From Candidatus Zhuqueibacterota bacterium (GTDB taxonomy: Bacteria > Zhuqueibacterota > Zhuqueibacteria > Oceanimicrobiales > Oceanimicrobiaceae): a DNA stretch of 64,000 bases. Shown here one piece after another: positions 1 through 8,832 of this stretch. A program made the position numbers and the translations under genes. The notes beneath the pieces were generated by a model that was not told the DNA's origin, did no database searches, and worked only from the letters and a program-made list of their open reading frames with translations. Position 1 is the stretch's first letter; every line of letters starts with the position of its first letter. The stretch lies in assembly GCA_029261995.1 (NCBI GenBank), contig JAJDAF010000008.1:62001-126000 (forward strand), given 5' to 3'.

Positions 1-143
1 GCCCCGTTCAACCGCTCCGGCACCTCTCCCGGTAAAAGTATCAGAAAATAGTCACTAGCAATTGGCGTTGAATCTGGCGACCAGCGCACTGCTGCCATTC
101 ATACCCAATTTCTATTTTCCGTTTTCCAACTTTCAAACAACAG

Positions 144-234
144 CGGAGAGGCAGGGATTCGAACCCTGGGTGGAGCTATAAACCCCACACACGATTTCCA
201 GTCGTGCACCTTCGACCAACTCGGTCACCTCTCC
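144..234 (-). tRNA. tRNA-Ser (GGA)
   Basis: The reverse complement folds as a type II tRNA with a long variable arm. The acceptor strands GGAGAGG and CCTCTCC pair fully, the discriminator is G, the T arm carries GGTTCGAATCC, and the anticodon loop in CGACTGGAAATCG reads GGA. No CCA is encoded. Its first 10 bases overlap the last codons and stop of tadA, so it lies on the same transcript, at the distal end of the tRNA-Glu, tRNA-Arg, tadA cluster. Confidence 0.95.
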
Positions 235-704
235 GAATGATTATTTCCCTTCCTGACCTTCTTAAAGAACGCTTGCAGAATGCCCAGGCATCTGGCTTCC
301 AGAATTCCCACAGTTACGGCGACATTGGAGTGGAGAATGGAATTGTGAAGCACATCGACTGCAGATCCGCAGGCGCCCATGCGCGAATCACTAACTCCGA
401 AAACAACGTGCGGGATTCTGGAAAGATAAATTGCGCCGGCACACATCGGACACGGTTCTTTGGTGACATACAACACCGCCTCATCCAGCCGCCAACTCCC
501 CAGCGTTTCCGATGCGGCCGTGATGGCAATCATCTCGGCGTGCGCGGTGGAGTCTTGCAGAGACTCCACCATGTTATAGCCTCTGCCAACCACTTTCTTC
601 TGCGCCACAACAACTGCGCCTACCGGGACTTCATCTTTTTCGTATGCTTTTTCAGCCTCACGATACGCCAACTCCATCCAGGTTTCGTGAGTCGTGATGT
701 GCAC
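225..704 (-). CDS. tadA: tRNA-specific adenosine deaminase TadA
   Basis: This 159-aa zinc deaminase converts A34 to inosine in the wobble position of tRNA-Arg(ACG). The HAE motif (His55, Glu57) and PCPMC (Cys85, Cys88) supply the zinc ligands and the proton-shuttling glutamate; length matches bacterial TadA. It begins 36 bases downstream of the tRNA-Arg(ACG) gene, which encodes its own substrate, and its stop codon lies inside the tRNA-Ser gene. No separate promoter is obvious, so it is probably expressed from the tRNA promoter upstream. The function is well supported; the co-transcription is inferred from spacing. Confidence 0.95.
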   Translation of the reverse strand: MHITTHETWMELAYREAEKAYEKDEVPVGAVVVAQKKVVGRGYNMVESLQDSTAHAEMIAITAASETLGSWRLDEAVLYVTKEPCPMCAGAIYLSRIPHVVFGVSDSRMGACGSAVDVLHNSILHSNVAVTVGILEARCLGILQAFFKKVRKGNNHSER

Positions 705-740
705 TGAAGAGAGATCCCTATGTTGTCCAGAAAGTGTCAG

Positions 741-814
741 TACGCCCGAAGGGACTCGAACCCCTAACCTCTTGGTCCGTAGCCAAGCGTTCTATCCAAT
801 TGAACTACGGGCGC
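741..814 (-). tRNA. tRNA-Arg (ACG)
   Basis: The reverse complement gives a canonical cloverleaf: acceptor GCGCCCG with CGGGCGT, anticodon stem CTTGG/CCAAG around the loop CTACGGA (anticodon ACG), and T loop TTCGAGT. The discriminator is A and no CCA is encoded. The first acceptor pair is G1-U72 rather than G-C. It is the only known class of bacterial tRNA routinely modified by TadA, whose gene follows directly. Confidence 0.95.
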
Positions 815-893
815 ATTTAAACAAAATCGACGAGACGGCGCTGGCTCTCGTCGCGATTCGTGTATGGCGACAGACACCAAATACGCCAAATCG

Positions 894-966
894 TAGCGCA
901 TACGGGAGTCGAACCCGTGTTACCGGCGTGAGAGGCCGACGTCCTAGGCCACTAGACGAATGCGCC
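894..966 (-). tRNA. tRNA-Glu (CTC)
   Basis: The reverse complement has acceptor GGCGCAT with ATGCGCT, D arm GTC...GAC, anticodon loop CTCTCAC (anticodon CTC) on a TCGGC/GCCGG stem, and T arm ACGGG/CCCGT. As in the neighbouring tRNA-Arg, the terminal acceptor pair is G1-U72 and CCA is not encoded. It is the first gene of the tRNA/tadA cluster. Confidence 0.94.
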
Positions 967-980
967 ATTTTAGAGTGTCA

Positions 981-1009
981 AATATAGTATTCCGCCGATT
1001 CAGATGCAA
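981..1009 (-). promoter_or_regulatory. Probable sigma70-type promoter of the tRNA/tadA cluster
   Basis: On the minus strand the gap before tRNA-Glu contains TTGCAT, a 17-base spacer, and TATATT, ending 14 bases before the tRNA start. An A-rich tract just upstream could act as an UP element, as is usual for stable-RNA genes. The -10 matches consensus at 5 of 6 positions; the -35 only at 3. Confidence 0.5.
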
Positions 1010-1044
1010 GATATTTTTTTCTCTCAAAGGCGCTCTGCAAAACG

Positions 1045-2604
1045 CTATTTGCGCTCGAATTTCAACTCCGTAAACCAGAAATCCTCATTCGGCACATCGA
1101 TTTTCATTTCCTGCACTTTGCCATTCTGGTCGAGCACAAATAGCACTTTGCCGTCGTCAAACCAGGCAAACTGCTTGCGCCATTTCAGCACGAAGGTATC
1201 AAAATGCCAGTGCGTCAGATCGCCGACCAGATCGGCATTTGGCAGGAGTTTCAATACCAGGGCGCCATCTTCAAGAGAGACCCGGGCATCGCCGTACATG
1301 GCGCCGCCGAACGTCCCGGCATAGCTCTGCAACGGCAAAGACGGTTTTGTCCCGCCAACCCGTTGCTCAGCCACTTCCGCACTTTTTTTCGCTTTCTTCT
1401 GCTTGCCTTCTTTAGACCAGGCGAGAAAGTCGCTGCTCCAATCCCGCTCAGCGCCACCGAGATAGGCATCCAGGGTGCGGTAGGCCAGGGCGGTCTGCAG
1501 GCTGGTCATGCCATTGGTCAGAATCACCAGGCCGAGATTCTTTTCCGGCGCCATCACCACCCGGGAAAACATGCCATCATAACCGCCACCGTGCTGCAAC
1601 ACTTTGTGTCCCTGGTAGTCCATCATCGACCAGCCCAGGCCGTAGGCACGGAAATGGGTCGATGGAAAGCGTTCTTCACTTTTCTTGCTGACCGGAATTG
1701 CAGTGTGCGCCGCCCACATGGTGCGTGATTGCTTCTTGCTGAACAGGCTATCATCGCCAACCACTCCACCATCGAGCTGCAGTTTGAGCCACTTGCTCAT
1801 ATCACTCACGCTCGAAATAATGCCGCCGGCCGCCGCCATGTTGTCCCAGCCATACCAAGCGATCGGCACAAGTTTGCCGTCCGCAACACGATGCGGCGTC
1901 GCGACATTGGCTTTGCCTTGCAGATCGCTGATGGAAATGACCGTGTTGCGCATCTCCAGCTTGTCGAGAATCCGCTGTTGTACGAAATCCTGCCAGGGCA
2001 TTCCGGCAACAGCGTGCACCACCTCGCCGGCCGTGATGAACATGAGATTGGAGTAGCCATATTTCGAGCGAAACGAGCTGGTCGCCGGCAACTGGCGCAC
2101 CCGTTTGATGACTTCTTCGGCGCTGTAGCTGGTGCCATACCAGAGCAAATCCCCGCTGTAGGTTCCAAGCCCGCTGCGGTGGCAGAGTAAGTCGCGAATC
2201 CGCATCTCGCGACTGGCAAAGGCGTCTTTGAGTTGGAAGTAAGGCAGGTGCTGCGTCACCCGGTCATCCCAGGCGATCTTGCCCTGATCGACCAGCATGG
2301 CCAGGGTCGCCGCCGTGAACGCCTTTGAGTTTGAAGCGATGGCGAACAGCGTGTTTTCATCGACAGCGCCACCCTCCGCAACATGCCTGACGCCATAGCC
2401 TTTGGACATCACCACCTGGCCGTCGTGGATGATGGCTACGGCCATGCCCGGCACTTGCCACTGTTTCATGGACTCGGCGAAATAGCCGTCGAGAGTGGCC
2501 ACATCCGGGGCGCTGCCGGCTTGGGCGAATGCGCCAACAGAGTGAAGCGCGACGGCTACAAACAGAACCAGGCGAGCGATTCGATTCCAAATTTTCACGG
2601 TCAT
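1045..2604 (-). CDS. Exported serine hydrolase of the beta-lactamase/PBP-like family
   Basis: A 519-aa protein with a signal peptide ending near AFAQA (residue 29) and a class C beta-lactamase/penicillin-binding-like catalytic domain. The three family motifs are visible: SxxK as SNSK (Ser91-Lys94), YxN as YSN (184-186), and an HGG triplet in LQHGGGYDG. The C-terminal stretch of about 110 residues resembles the DUF3471 lipocalin-like domain often fused to this family. Such enzymes are usually peptidases, esterases or peptidoglycan hydrolases rather than antibiotic-resistance enzymes. GGAG lies only 2 bases before the ATG, so the GTG at 2598 (spacing 8) may be the real start. It stands alone on the minus strand. 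Confidence 0.88.
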   Translation of the reverse strand: MTVKIWNRIARLVLFVAVALHSVGAFAQAGSAPDVATLDGYFAESMKQWQVPGMAVAIIHDGQVVMSKGYGVRHVAEGGAVDENTLFAIASNSKAFTAATLAMLVDQGKIAWDDRVTQHLPYFQLKDAFASREMRIRDLLCHRSGLGTYSGDLLWYGTSYSAEEVIKRVRQLPATSSFRSKYGYSNLMFITAGEVVHAVAGMPWQDFVQQRILDKLEMRNTVISISDLQGKANVATPHRVADGKLVPIAWYGWDNMAAAGGIISSVSDMSKWLKLQLDGGVVGDDSLFSKKQSRTMWAAHTAIPVSKKSEERFPSTHFRAYGLGWSMMDYQGHKVLQHGGGYDGMFSRVVMAPEKNLGLVILTNGMTSLQTALAYRTLDAYLGGAERDWSSDFLAWSKEGKQKKAKKSAEVAEQRVGGTKPSLPLQSYAGTFGGAMYGDARVSLEDGALVLKLLPNADLVGDLTHWHFDTFVLKWRKQFAWFDDGKVLFVLDQNGKVQEMKIDVPNEDFWFTELKFERK

Positions 2605-2745
2605 ATCTCCATAAAGTCGTGTGATTGTGAGCTACAGCGGCTTAATCAATATCCGCGCATCTTTCTGCATGAAACCAGCCTCGGCAAGCTTCATCTGCTT
2701 CAGTGTAAGGTTTTCGAGAATGAAGATCAATTGTGAAGTTTGTCG

Positions 2746-3263
2746 GGAGTGTTGAGTGCCCCTGTAGCTAGTGTTGCGACCGCCGTCTGGAGTGTTGAGT
2801 GCCCCTGCGGCTAGTGTTGTGACCGCCGTCTGGAGTGTTGAATGCCCCCTGTGGCTAGTGTTGCGACCGCCGCCTGGAGTGTTGAGTGCCCCTGCAGCTA
2901 GTGCTGCGACCGCCGTCTGGAGTGTTGAGTGCCCCTGTAGCTAGTGTTGCGACCGCCGTCTGGAGTGTTGAGTGCCCCTGTAGCCGGTGTTGCGACCGCC
3001 GTCTGGAGTGTTGAGTGCCCCTGCAGCCGGTGTTGCGACCGCCGTCGGGAGTGTTGAGTGCCCCTGCAGCTAGTGTTGCGACCACCGTCGGGAGTGTTGA
3101 GTACCCCTGCGGCTAGTGTTGTGACCGCCGTCTGGAGTGTTGAGTGCCCCTGTAGCCAGTGTTGCGACCACCGTCTGGGGTGTTGAGTGCCCCTGTAGCC
3201 GTTGTTGCCACCGCCGTCTGGAGTGTTTACTGCCCCTGCGGCTCGTGTTGCGACCGCCGGGGG
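2746..3263. repeat. 43-bp tandem (minisatellite-like) repeat, about 12 copies
   Basis: A 43-bp unit beginning GGAGTGTTGAGTGCCCCTG repeats head to tail with starts at 2746, 2789, 2832, 2876, 2919, 2962, 3005, 3048, 3091, 3134, 3177 and 3220, then degenerates. One copy is 44 bp. Copies differ at a few fixed positions (for example GTAGCT, GCGGCT, GCAGCC in the middle). There are no unique spacers, so it is not CRISPR, and since 43 is not a multiple of 3 the long minus-strand reading frames across it are artefacts of the repeat. Confidence 0.95.
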
Positions 3264-3302
3264 GGTGTTGCAGTCTCCCGGATTTCACCGAGATTTCGTG
3301 GT

Positions 3303-3388
3303 GCGAAGCGTCTCTTTTTGCGCGGCTGTTTTCGGGATTATTGGCGAGGCTCACTCATTCGAAGCGGAGGTATTTTGCAGTTTGTGTG
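3303..3388. repeat. Decayed copy of the palindromic 150-bp repeat
   Basis: This stretch aligns base for base, with substitutions, to the middle and right half of the repeat at 26176-26328: GCGAAGCGTCTC against GCGAAGCATCTC, and TCACTCATTCGAAGCGGAGG against TCACTCATTTGAAACGGAGG, followed by TTTTGCAGTTTGTG. The terminal inverted repeats are lost. It lies directly after the 43-bp tandem array. Confidence 0.7.
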
Positions 3389-3616
3389 CCCCAAAAACCT
3401 GGCAGGTTTAAGAGGTCTGCAACCGTTTCTCGATGCAGACTATCCGCTGTCGGATGTTTTGCGTTACCTTGGCATACGTTACGTTGGTTCATCAGGGAAA
3501 TCAAAGAAAATGGTTGCGTTTTGTAGGATGTTTATTAATCTTAACTTTAAGATGTTGCGATTATGCTGCAACCCTCACGTTTTGTCAGTCACGAACATAA
3601 ACGCACTTGAGAAGAA

Positions 3617-6600
3617 ATGTTGTTTCAGCACAGCGATCCAGGTTGGACATGGGCCCGGAAGGCAAAGCGTGTATTTAAGCCGACAGTTCTCATGTGTCTG
3701 GCCATTGGCTGCGCGAACAGTTTCAAGCAGCCGACTGAGCCAACCATTCATCTCCCCATACCCTCACTGACCTTTACTCCATCGCGGACACCGATCATAC
3801 CCGGTGATTCGGTGCTGGTTGAAGCGTCTGTTGCATCGGGCGCTTTGGATGTCGGCTACGCCTGGCGGCTGCTTTCCAGTGAGGGTCTGTTGTTCGACGC
3901 TGATTCTGCAAGGGCCATTTTCGTTCCGCTCACCGCGGGCGAGTTCGTCTTGTCAGCCAGAACGCATGTCGAGGCCGACAGCAGCGAGCCGCAATTTCTC
4001 ACCATACCCGTTCCGCAAGTAGATGCGACCCAGGCGCCAACAGCCGTCATCGTCGCCAGCGACACCGTCTTGACGGTCGGAGAAAGCATGACTTTGGATG
4101 GCAGTCAGAGTCATGACCCGCAGGGACAGCCGTTGACTTTCCGTTGGCGAAGTCTGAACGGAGGCCAGCTTTCGGCCACCAGCGACCCCATCACCACTTT
4201 TCGGGCCGATACCCCGGGGCGCTACACCATACTTCTGACGGTCTCTGACGGCGCTTTCGAGAGCAGTCCGGCACTCATCACGATTGTGTTCCTGCCAGGC
4301 TCGCCCCCTGTTATCGACATTAAGCCTTTTCGAACAAATCTGGAGCCGAACGAAGAAGTTACGTTGGATGCCAGCGAGTCCTTCGATCCGGATGGCCATG
4401 GCATTACATTTTCCTGGCAGAGCTTCAATGGCGGAACTCTTAGCTCAGCTCGAGATTCCATCGTGACCTTCGCTTCAAGAGAGGCCGGCACGTTTGTCAT
4501 CTACCTGCGTGTGCAAGATGATTTTGCATTTTTTTCCGACACCACCCTGAATGTCGTTGTCGGTGAACCGGGTGAGGTTGACCCACCGGTTGCCTGCCTG
4601 GCGGATTCGGAAATCACCACGCGCGTGCAGGAGCCCGTGACACTGGACGCGTCCTGCAGCCACGATCCGCAGGGCAAAGCGCTCACCTACGAATGGCAGG
4701 TGGCTGGTGAAGAAGCGGTGGTTCGGTCAGATTCACCCCTCTTCGAGTTTGTCGCCGATGAAGCGGGTGTTCAGGTGGTGGTTTTGGTGGTGCGCAACGA
4801 CATGCTTGTCAGCCAGCCCGTCTTCGCCACAATCACGGTCAGCGCAAATCAATTGCCGGTAGCAGGCGCTGGCGACGATCAGTCCTTGAGATTCGGGCGA
4901 GCGGCGCGCCTGGACGGCAGTGGCAGCTTCGATCCTGAAGGGGCTCGGCTAACGTTTCTCTGGCAGCCGTTGAATGGCGGCAGGGTGGACAACCCAAATG
5001 CCGAAACGACCGCTTTTTCCGCCGCCGAGCCGGGTACCTACGCTGTCTCCTTGATTGTCAACGACGGCATAGCGGACAGCGAGCCTGACGTCGTCAACAT
5101 CACGTTGCGCAGCAATGGCGTTCCTGTGGCGGACGCGGGTCCGGGTGACACAACAAGAGTTGGCGAGAGCATTGTCCTGAGTGGCGCCGGTAGTCACGAT
5201 CCCGACAACGATGCCATTACGTTCTTGTGGCAGCCACTCAACGGCGGTACAGTCGATCCGCCTGACGCGAGGGAACCGATGTTTACCGCCGAACTCCCAG
5301 GGACCTACACGATTTCGCTGACGGTCTTCGATAGCCTGGACGCCAGCGCACCGGCCTTTGTCAACATCGCGGTCGTGGATGGAGACGGTGATAACGGCGG
5401 TCAGTCGCCGATCGCTGACGCCGGACCGGATGTCACTTATCTGCTTGGGGATACGGATAGGGCAACGCTCGACGGCTCCGCCAGCTCGGACCCCGATGGC
5501 GACGCCCTCACCTTCTACTGGCAGGGCGTTGCCACCAATCCGCAAGTCTTTGACCCCGATAGTGTTGAACGGCCGAGTTTTGCTATCATCAGTCCAGGTA
5601 TCTATGTATTTGTTCTAACGGTCTTTGACGGCACTCATTACAGCAAACCGGATGATGTGGTCATCACCATAGAATCACCCGATTTGTTTGTGTCAACCTC
5701 GCGCACCGGGCCCGAGGTCCATCCGACCATCACCAGCGCGTTGGACGCCGCCCAGCCCGGCTTTCTGATTTTTGTCGAGCCTGATATCTATCGTGAAAAT
5801 GTTTCCAACTTCATTTCGGGCGTTACGTTGCTGAGTACGGAGCCGGAGCGTACTATTATAGATGGCGGGGGCAACGCTTCGGCACTTTTTCTTCGAGATG
5901 TGAGTGGCGTCAAGATCAAAGGATTTACCATTCGTGCGGGTGGCGGCGTCGACCCCAGCGAAATTGATGTTGGCAATATTGCCTGCCTGAATGCCTCGAA
6001 CATCATCATTGAAAAGAATCGAATAGTCGAAAGCTTCGGCGACGGCATCAGACTTGTAAACTCACAAAACATCACGATTAGACAAAGCGACATCATCGAC
6101 AACTCCGTCAATGGCATCCGCAGTACGCTCAGCTCTTTTGAAGTCATCAGTTGCGAGGTGCGAGGCCATGGCGCCGGCCGCCCCGAAACAACGGGGGGAA
6201 TCTCAATCGAAGGTGAGAATGCCGCTTCATTGACGGTGGAGATTCGCAACAGTACTTTCCGTGACAATGAGGACAATCACATTCAGTGCGCCAACAACTC
6301 GAGTGTGCTGGTCGAAGAGAATAGCTTCACAGGCATTGGCGGCGGCATCTTCTGTACGAGTAACTCAGGAGTATCATTGTTCGTGCAAAACAACGAGTTT
6401 GTCGCCACGACCGGCGCACCCATCTTTGCGCTCGACAAAGCTATCCTTGATGTTAACCACAATATTCTTGATAATCGCGGGGAAACGGCTGCGCCGGGGA
6501 TCGATCTTATCAACATGTCCGGTGACTTCGTTAACAACGAAATCATGGGCTACAGTATTGGCATTCAAATCCGAACCTCTCCCGTCTTAGTCTCAGAAAA

Positions 6601-6736
6601 CACCTTCATTAACAATGACATTGATATCAAAGTCCGCGGCGACGGCAACTGCCCGACGGTCGTCAACAATCAACCTGCCGGAGGTTTGGTACTCGACTAC
6701 TTGCTGACAGATTGTCCGCCGCCAGGCAATCGATAG
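3617..6736 (+). CDS. PKD-repeat lipoprotein with C-terminal right-handed beta-helix
   Basis: A 1039-aa surface protein. A basic stretch (RKAKR) precedes a short hydrophobic segment ending LAIGC, a plausible lipobox with Cys32. One divergent and six clear PKD-like beta-sandwich repeats follow, each with the LDGSxSxDPxG and FxWQxLNGG signatures and a closing PGxYxxxLTVxDG strand. From about residue 690 the sequence becomes a NosD/pectin-lyase-like parallel beta-helix (TIIDGGG, IIIEKNRI, ITIRQSDIIDNS and similar rungs) to the end. Such proteins are typically adhesins or carbohydrate-binding. GAGAAG stands just before the ATG. The gene may lead the accessory operon that follows 86 bases later. 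Confidence 0.85.
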   Translation: MLFQHSDPGWTWARKAKRVFKPTVLMCLAIGCANSFKQPTEPTIHLPIPSLTFTPSRTPIIPGDSVLVEASVASGALDVGYAWRLLSSEGLLFDADSARAIFVPLTAGEFVLSARTHVEADSSEPQFLTIPVPQVDATQAPTAVIVASDTVLTVGESMTLDGSQSHDPQGQPLTFRWRSLNGGQLSATSDPITTFRADTPGRYTILLTVSDGAFESSPALITIVFLPGSPPVIDIKPFRTNLEPNEEVTLDASESFDPDGHGITFSWQSFNGGTLSSARDSIVTFASREAGTFVIYLRVQDDFAFFSDTTLNVVVGEPGEVDPPVACLADSEITTRVQEPVTLDASCSHDPQGKALTYEWQVAGEEAVVRSDSPLFEFVADEAGVQVVVLVVRNDMLVSQPVFATITVSANQLPVAGAGDDQSLRFGRAARLDGSGSFDPEGARLTFLWQPLNGGRVDNPNAETTAFSAAEPGTYAVSLIVNDGIADSEPDVVNITLRSNGVPVADAGPGDTTRVGESIVLSGAGSHDPDNDAITFLWQPLNGGTVDPPDAREPMFTAELPGTYTISLTVFDSLDASAPAFVNIAVVDGDGDNGGQSPIADAGPDVTYLLGDTDRATLDGSASSDPDGDALTFYWQGVATNPQVFDPDSVERPSFAIISPGIYVFVLTVFDGTHYSKPDDVVITIESPDLFVSTSRTGPEVHPTITSALDAAQPGFLIFVEPDIYRENVSNFISGVTLLSTEPERTIIDGGGNASALFLRDVSGVKIKGFTIRAGGGVDPSEIDVGNIACLNASNIIIEKNRIVESFGDGIRLVNSQNITIRQSDIIDNSVNGIRSTLSSFEVISCEVRGHGAGRPETTGGISIEGENAASLTVEIRNSTFRDNEDNHIQCANNSSVLVEENSFTGIGGGIFCTSNSGVSLFVQNNEFVATTGAPIFALDKAILDVNHNILDNRGETAAPGIDLINMSGDFVNNEIMGYSIGIQIRTSPVLVSENTFINNDIDIKVRGDGNCPTVVNNQPAGGLVLDYLLTDCPPPGNR

Positions 6737-6822
6737 ACTGCTTTGCAAGCCAGGCTAATCCAGCTTCAACCGGATTCGAAAATTATTGCTAACCGTGGTA
6801 CATGCACCACCATGGAGCTTAG

Positions 6823-7356
6823 ATGAATTCAAATCGCCCCGTAACCGACATCGCGCTGTGGCCGTTCCTGCTTCTGGTCGCGCTTTGCCTTGCCTGTTCT
6901 CCGAAAGTAGCCAAGGGACCCACAAAATCGCCCAGACCGGCGGATGACGACTGGGTTCCTGTAAACGAAAAAGGCGCTTATTTCCCGATAGCTGATGTTT
7001 CTGAGGGTGAGATCTATGACGTGCTGTGTGGTTTGTTGGTTGAACTCGGGTATAGCTGCCCCGGGCGCAAGCAACTGGATGGCGGGTTTCAACTCAGAAC
7101 CGGATTCTATTACCATTCAGATCAGGAGTCCCTGAACAATCTCTTTGTCAGGGTAGCATTGCGCCTGCAAATAACAAGCGCCCCGCAACGCAAGTTGACG
7201 GTCTCGTACGGTGTGGCATGGGCGCCACGCAAAGAAAACGACTGGAAGTATGGCAATTTCCCACAGAATATGCAGACTTATCTGGCTCAATTTGACAGAG
7301 AGATTCGCGATCAAATCCAGAAACTGAGAACGCAGCTCAGCATAAAGAAAAACTAG
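6823..7356 (+). CDS. Hypothetical lipoprotein
   Basis: A 177-aa protein with a signal sequence ending in LACS, a good lipobox at Cys25. The mature part is unrecognised; it alternates short strands and helices and includes a cysteine pair in DVLCGLLVELGYSCPG. The end is a charged helix. It is followed 16 bases later by the membrane protein gene, so it probably opens the lipoprotein, membrane protein, caspase, 780-aa protein operon. Function unknown. Confidence 0.75.
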   Translation: MNSNRPVTDIALWPFLLLVALCLACSPKVAKGPTKSPRPADDDWVPVNEKGAYFPIADVSEGEIYDVLCGLLVELGYSCPGRKQLDGGFQLRTGFYYHSDQESLNNLFVRVALRLQITSAPQRKLTVSYGVAWAPRKENDWKYGNFPQNMQTYLAQFDREIRDQIQKLRTQLSIKKN

Positions 7357-7372
7357 AAGAGGTGGAGATCAA

Positions 7373-7894
7373 ATGTCGCCAATCAAGTGGGCCAATCTCT
7401 ATACAGCCATCTGGGTAGGAGTTTTCGTGCTGTTGGTTTTGTTCGTCCTGAGCGCCTTCCTGTTACCCGGTTCTCCGCGCAAAGGTTATGTTTTTCCGGC
7501 GACCGCATTCGACATCAGTGCCATGCTGGCAATCGTCTATTTCCCCTATATCAGTGTCAGTGTGTTTGGCTTGAAGGCCTTTCAGAAGAGTCAAGCGCAG
7601 TTGTCCGAGGCTCGCGCCAGTCAGGCAAAGTGGCTTCTGTGGCTAATCATTGGTTTCAATGCGATTGTGATCATGGTCACCGTTGCCTTTGTTGTTGACG
7701 ACGAAAGCAATGCGGAGGTCATGCTGACCTCGCTACCGAAGCTGGCCGCATTGTTCTCTCTCTTGCTAACTGGTTTCTTTGCTTCGTTTTATACGCCAAC
7801 AGCGGATCACCGGAACAGAGCAGGGAGCAGCCCAAGGACTGGAAAGAAATCTGCCACAGGCGGCGAAAACAGAGATTCTGAAGAGGAAAGATGA
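7373..7894 (+). CDS. Hypothetical four-span inner-membrane protein
   Basis: A 173-aa protein with four predicted transmembrane helices: near residues 8-32, 40-65, 82-107 and 112-137. The C-terminal 35 residues are hydrophilic and charged, probably cytoplasmic. AGAGGTGGAG lies upstream of the ATG as a Shine-Dalgarno sequence. Its stop overlaps the start of the caspase-like gene in ATGA, suggesting translational coupling and a joint function. No family recognised. Confidence 0.75.
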   Translation: MSPIKWANLYTAIWVGVFVLLVLFVLSAFLLPGSPRKGYVFPATAFDISAMLAIVYFPYISVSVFGLKAFQKSQAQLSEARASQAKWLLWLIIGFNAIVIMVTVAFVVDDESNAEVMLTSLPKLAALFSLLLTGFFASFYTPTADHRNRAGSSPRTGKKSATGGENRDSEEER

Positions 7895-8832
7895 ATCAAT
7901 TCATGCGACAATGCCTTCTGCTTATGTGGTTTCTTGCTGGTGCTTGCGCATCTTCTCAGCCTAACGAGCAAGGGCAGGATATTTTTGAGTTCTATTCACA
8001 AGTCGTGTTCAGCCAGAATAACCTCGTTGGTGGCGGCGGGAAAATGTATGCTTTGCTGGTGGGAGTCGACCGACCGAATTATGATTTCCATCCGCTGCAG
8101 GGGCCGTCGCGGGAGATTGCAGAGCTGGCAAAGCTCCTTAAAAAACAACAATACGCTGTAAAAACACTCTCCAATGAAACCGCAACCAAAAACGCCATCC
8201 TGTTCTGGTTGGACACGCTGGTTGAAAACGCTCGCGCAGAAGACCGGATTCTGGTTTATTTTACAGGACATGCAAGCCCGTTGCATGGACTCGCGGAGGT
8301 CATGACAAAGACCTTGAAGCAAGAAGTTGATTCGCTCGGACATTCGGGAAAAGACTATTTTCTAATAACGCAGCAACCAGAAAAAAGAAGTGTCACCGAG
8401 CTTATCTCGATGCAGGAGTTAATCAAGCATCTGGAGGGCAGCGACAGGACCAAATTTATCCGGCAACGTATCGTGATGGTCGATGCCTGTTTCGGGGGTC
8501 ATTTCATCGGAGCAAGCCCGCTGACCAACAGAATTTTCGATAATGACCTGCCGCCGGACGGATTCTATGCCATCACCAGCTTGAAAGATACGACCTACGA
8601 CGGCCAGTATTTCCCGATTATCAAAAAGGGGCTCGAAGGAGACGCTGACCTGACCGTCGCCGGCAACCGCGATGGTTTTGTCGGTCTGTTCGAACTTTCC
8701 AACTACATCGACAATGAGATCGGCAGACAAATCTCCGAGCCGAGAGGTGAAAAGTTCTACTCGCGTTACATTATGATTGGGTCTGGCGAGGTCCCGCTTA
8801 CGGTCAACGAAAAAAGGACCATGAAACGATGA
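7891..8832 (+). CDS. Caspase-fold (peptidase C14-like) lipoprotein
   Basis: A 313-aa protein with a lipobox LAGAC (Cys19), so it is exported and lipid-anchored. The rest is a caspase/metacaspase hemifold: YALLVGVD strand, the catalytic His127 in LVYFTGHAS and the nucleophile Cys200 in IVMVDACFGG, with the expected spacing. An insertion of about 30 residues follows the histidine. Both neighbours overlap it by 4 bases (ATGA), so it sits in the middle of a tightly coupled operon. Bacterial caspase-like proteases often act as regulated effectors in programmed death or conflict systems; the exported location here is unusual for that role and its substrate is unknown. Confidence 0.85.
   Translation: MNQFMRQCLLLMWFLAGACASSQPNEQGQDIFEFYSQVVFSQNNLVGGGGKMYALLVGVDRPNYDFHPLQGPSREIAELAKLLKKQQYAVKTLSNETATKNAILFWLDTLVENARAEDRILVYFTGHASPLHGLAEVMTKTLKQEVDSLGHSGKDYFLITQQPEKRSVTELISMQELIKHLEGSDRTKFIRQRIVMVDACFGGHFIGASPLTNRIFDNDLPPDGFYAITSLKDTTYDGQYFPIIKKGLEGDADLTVAGNRDGFVGLFELSNYIDNEIGRQISEPRGEKFYSRYIMIGSGEVPLTVNEKRTMKR

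Noticed and set aside
2746-3270. Possible CRISPR array
   Set aside because: Units follow head to tail with no unique spacers; it is a simple tandem repeat.
2855-3354. Histidine- and arginine-rich minus-strand reading frames
   Set aside because: They are translations of the 43-bp repeat, change frame each unit, and have no ribosome binding site.
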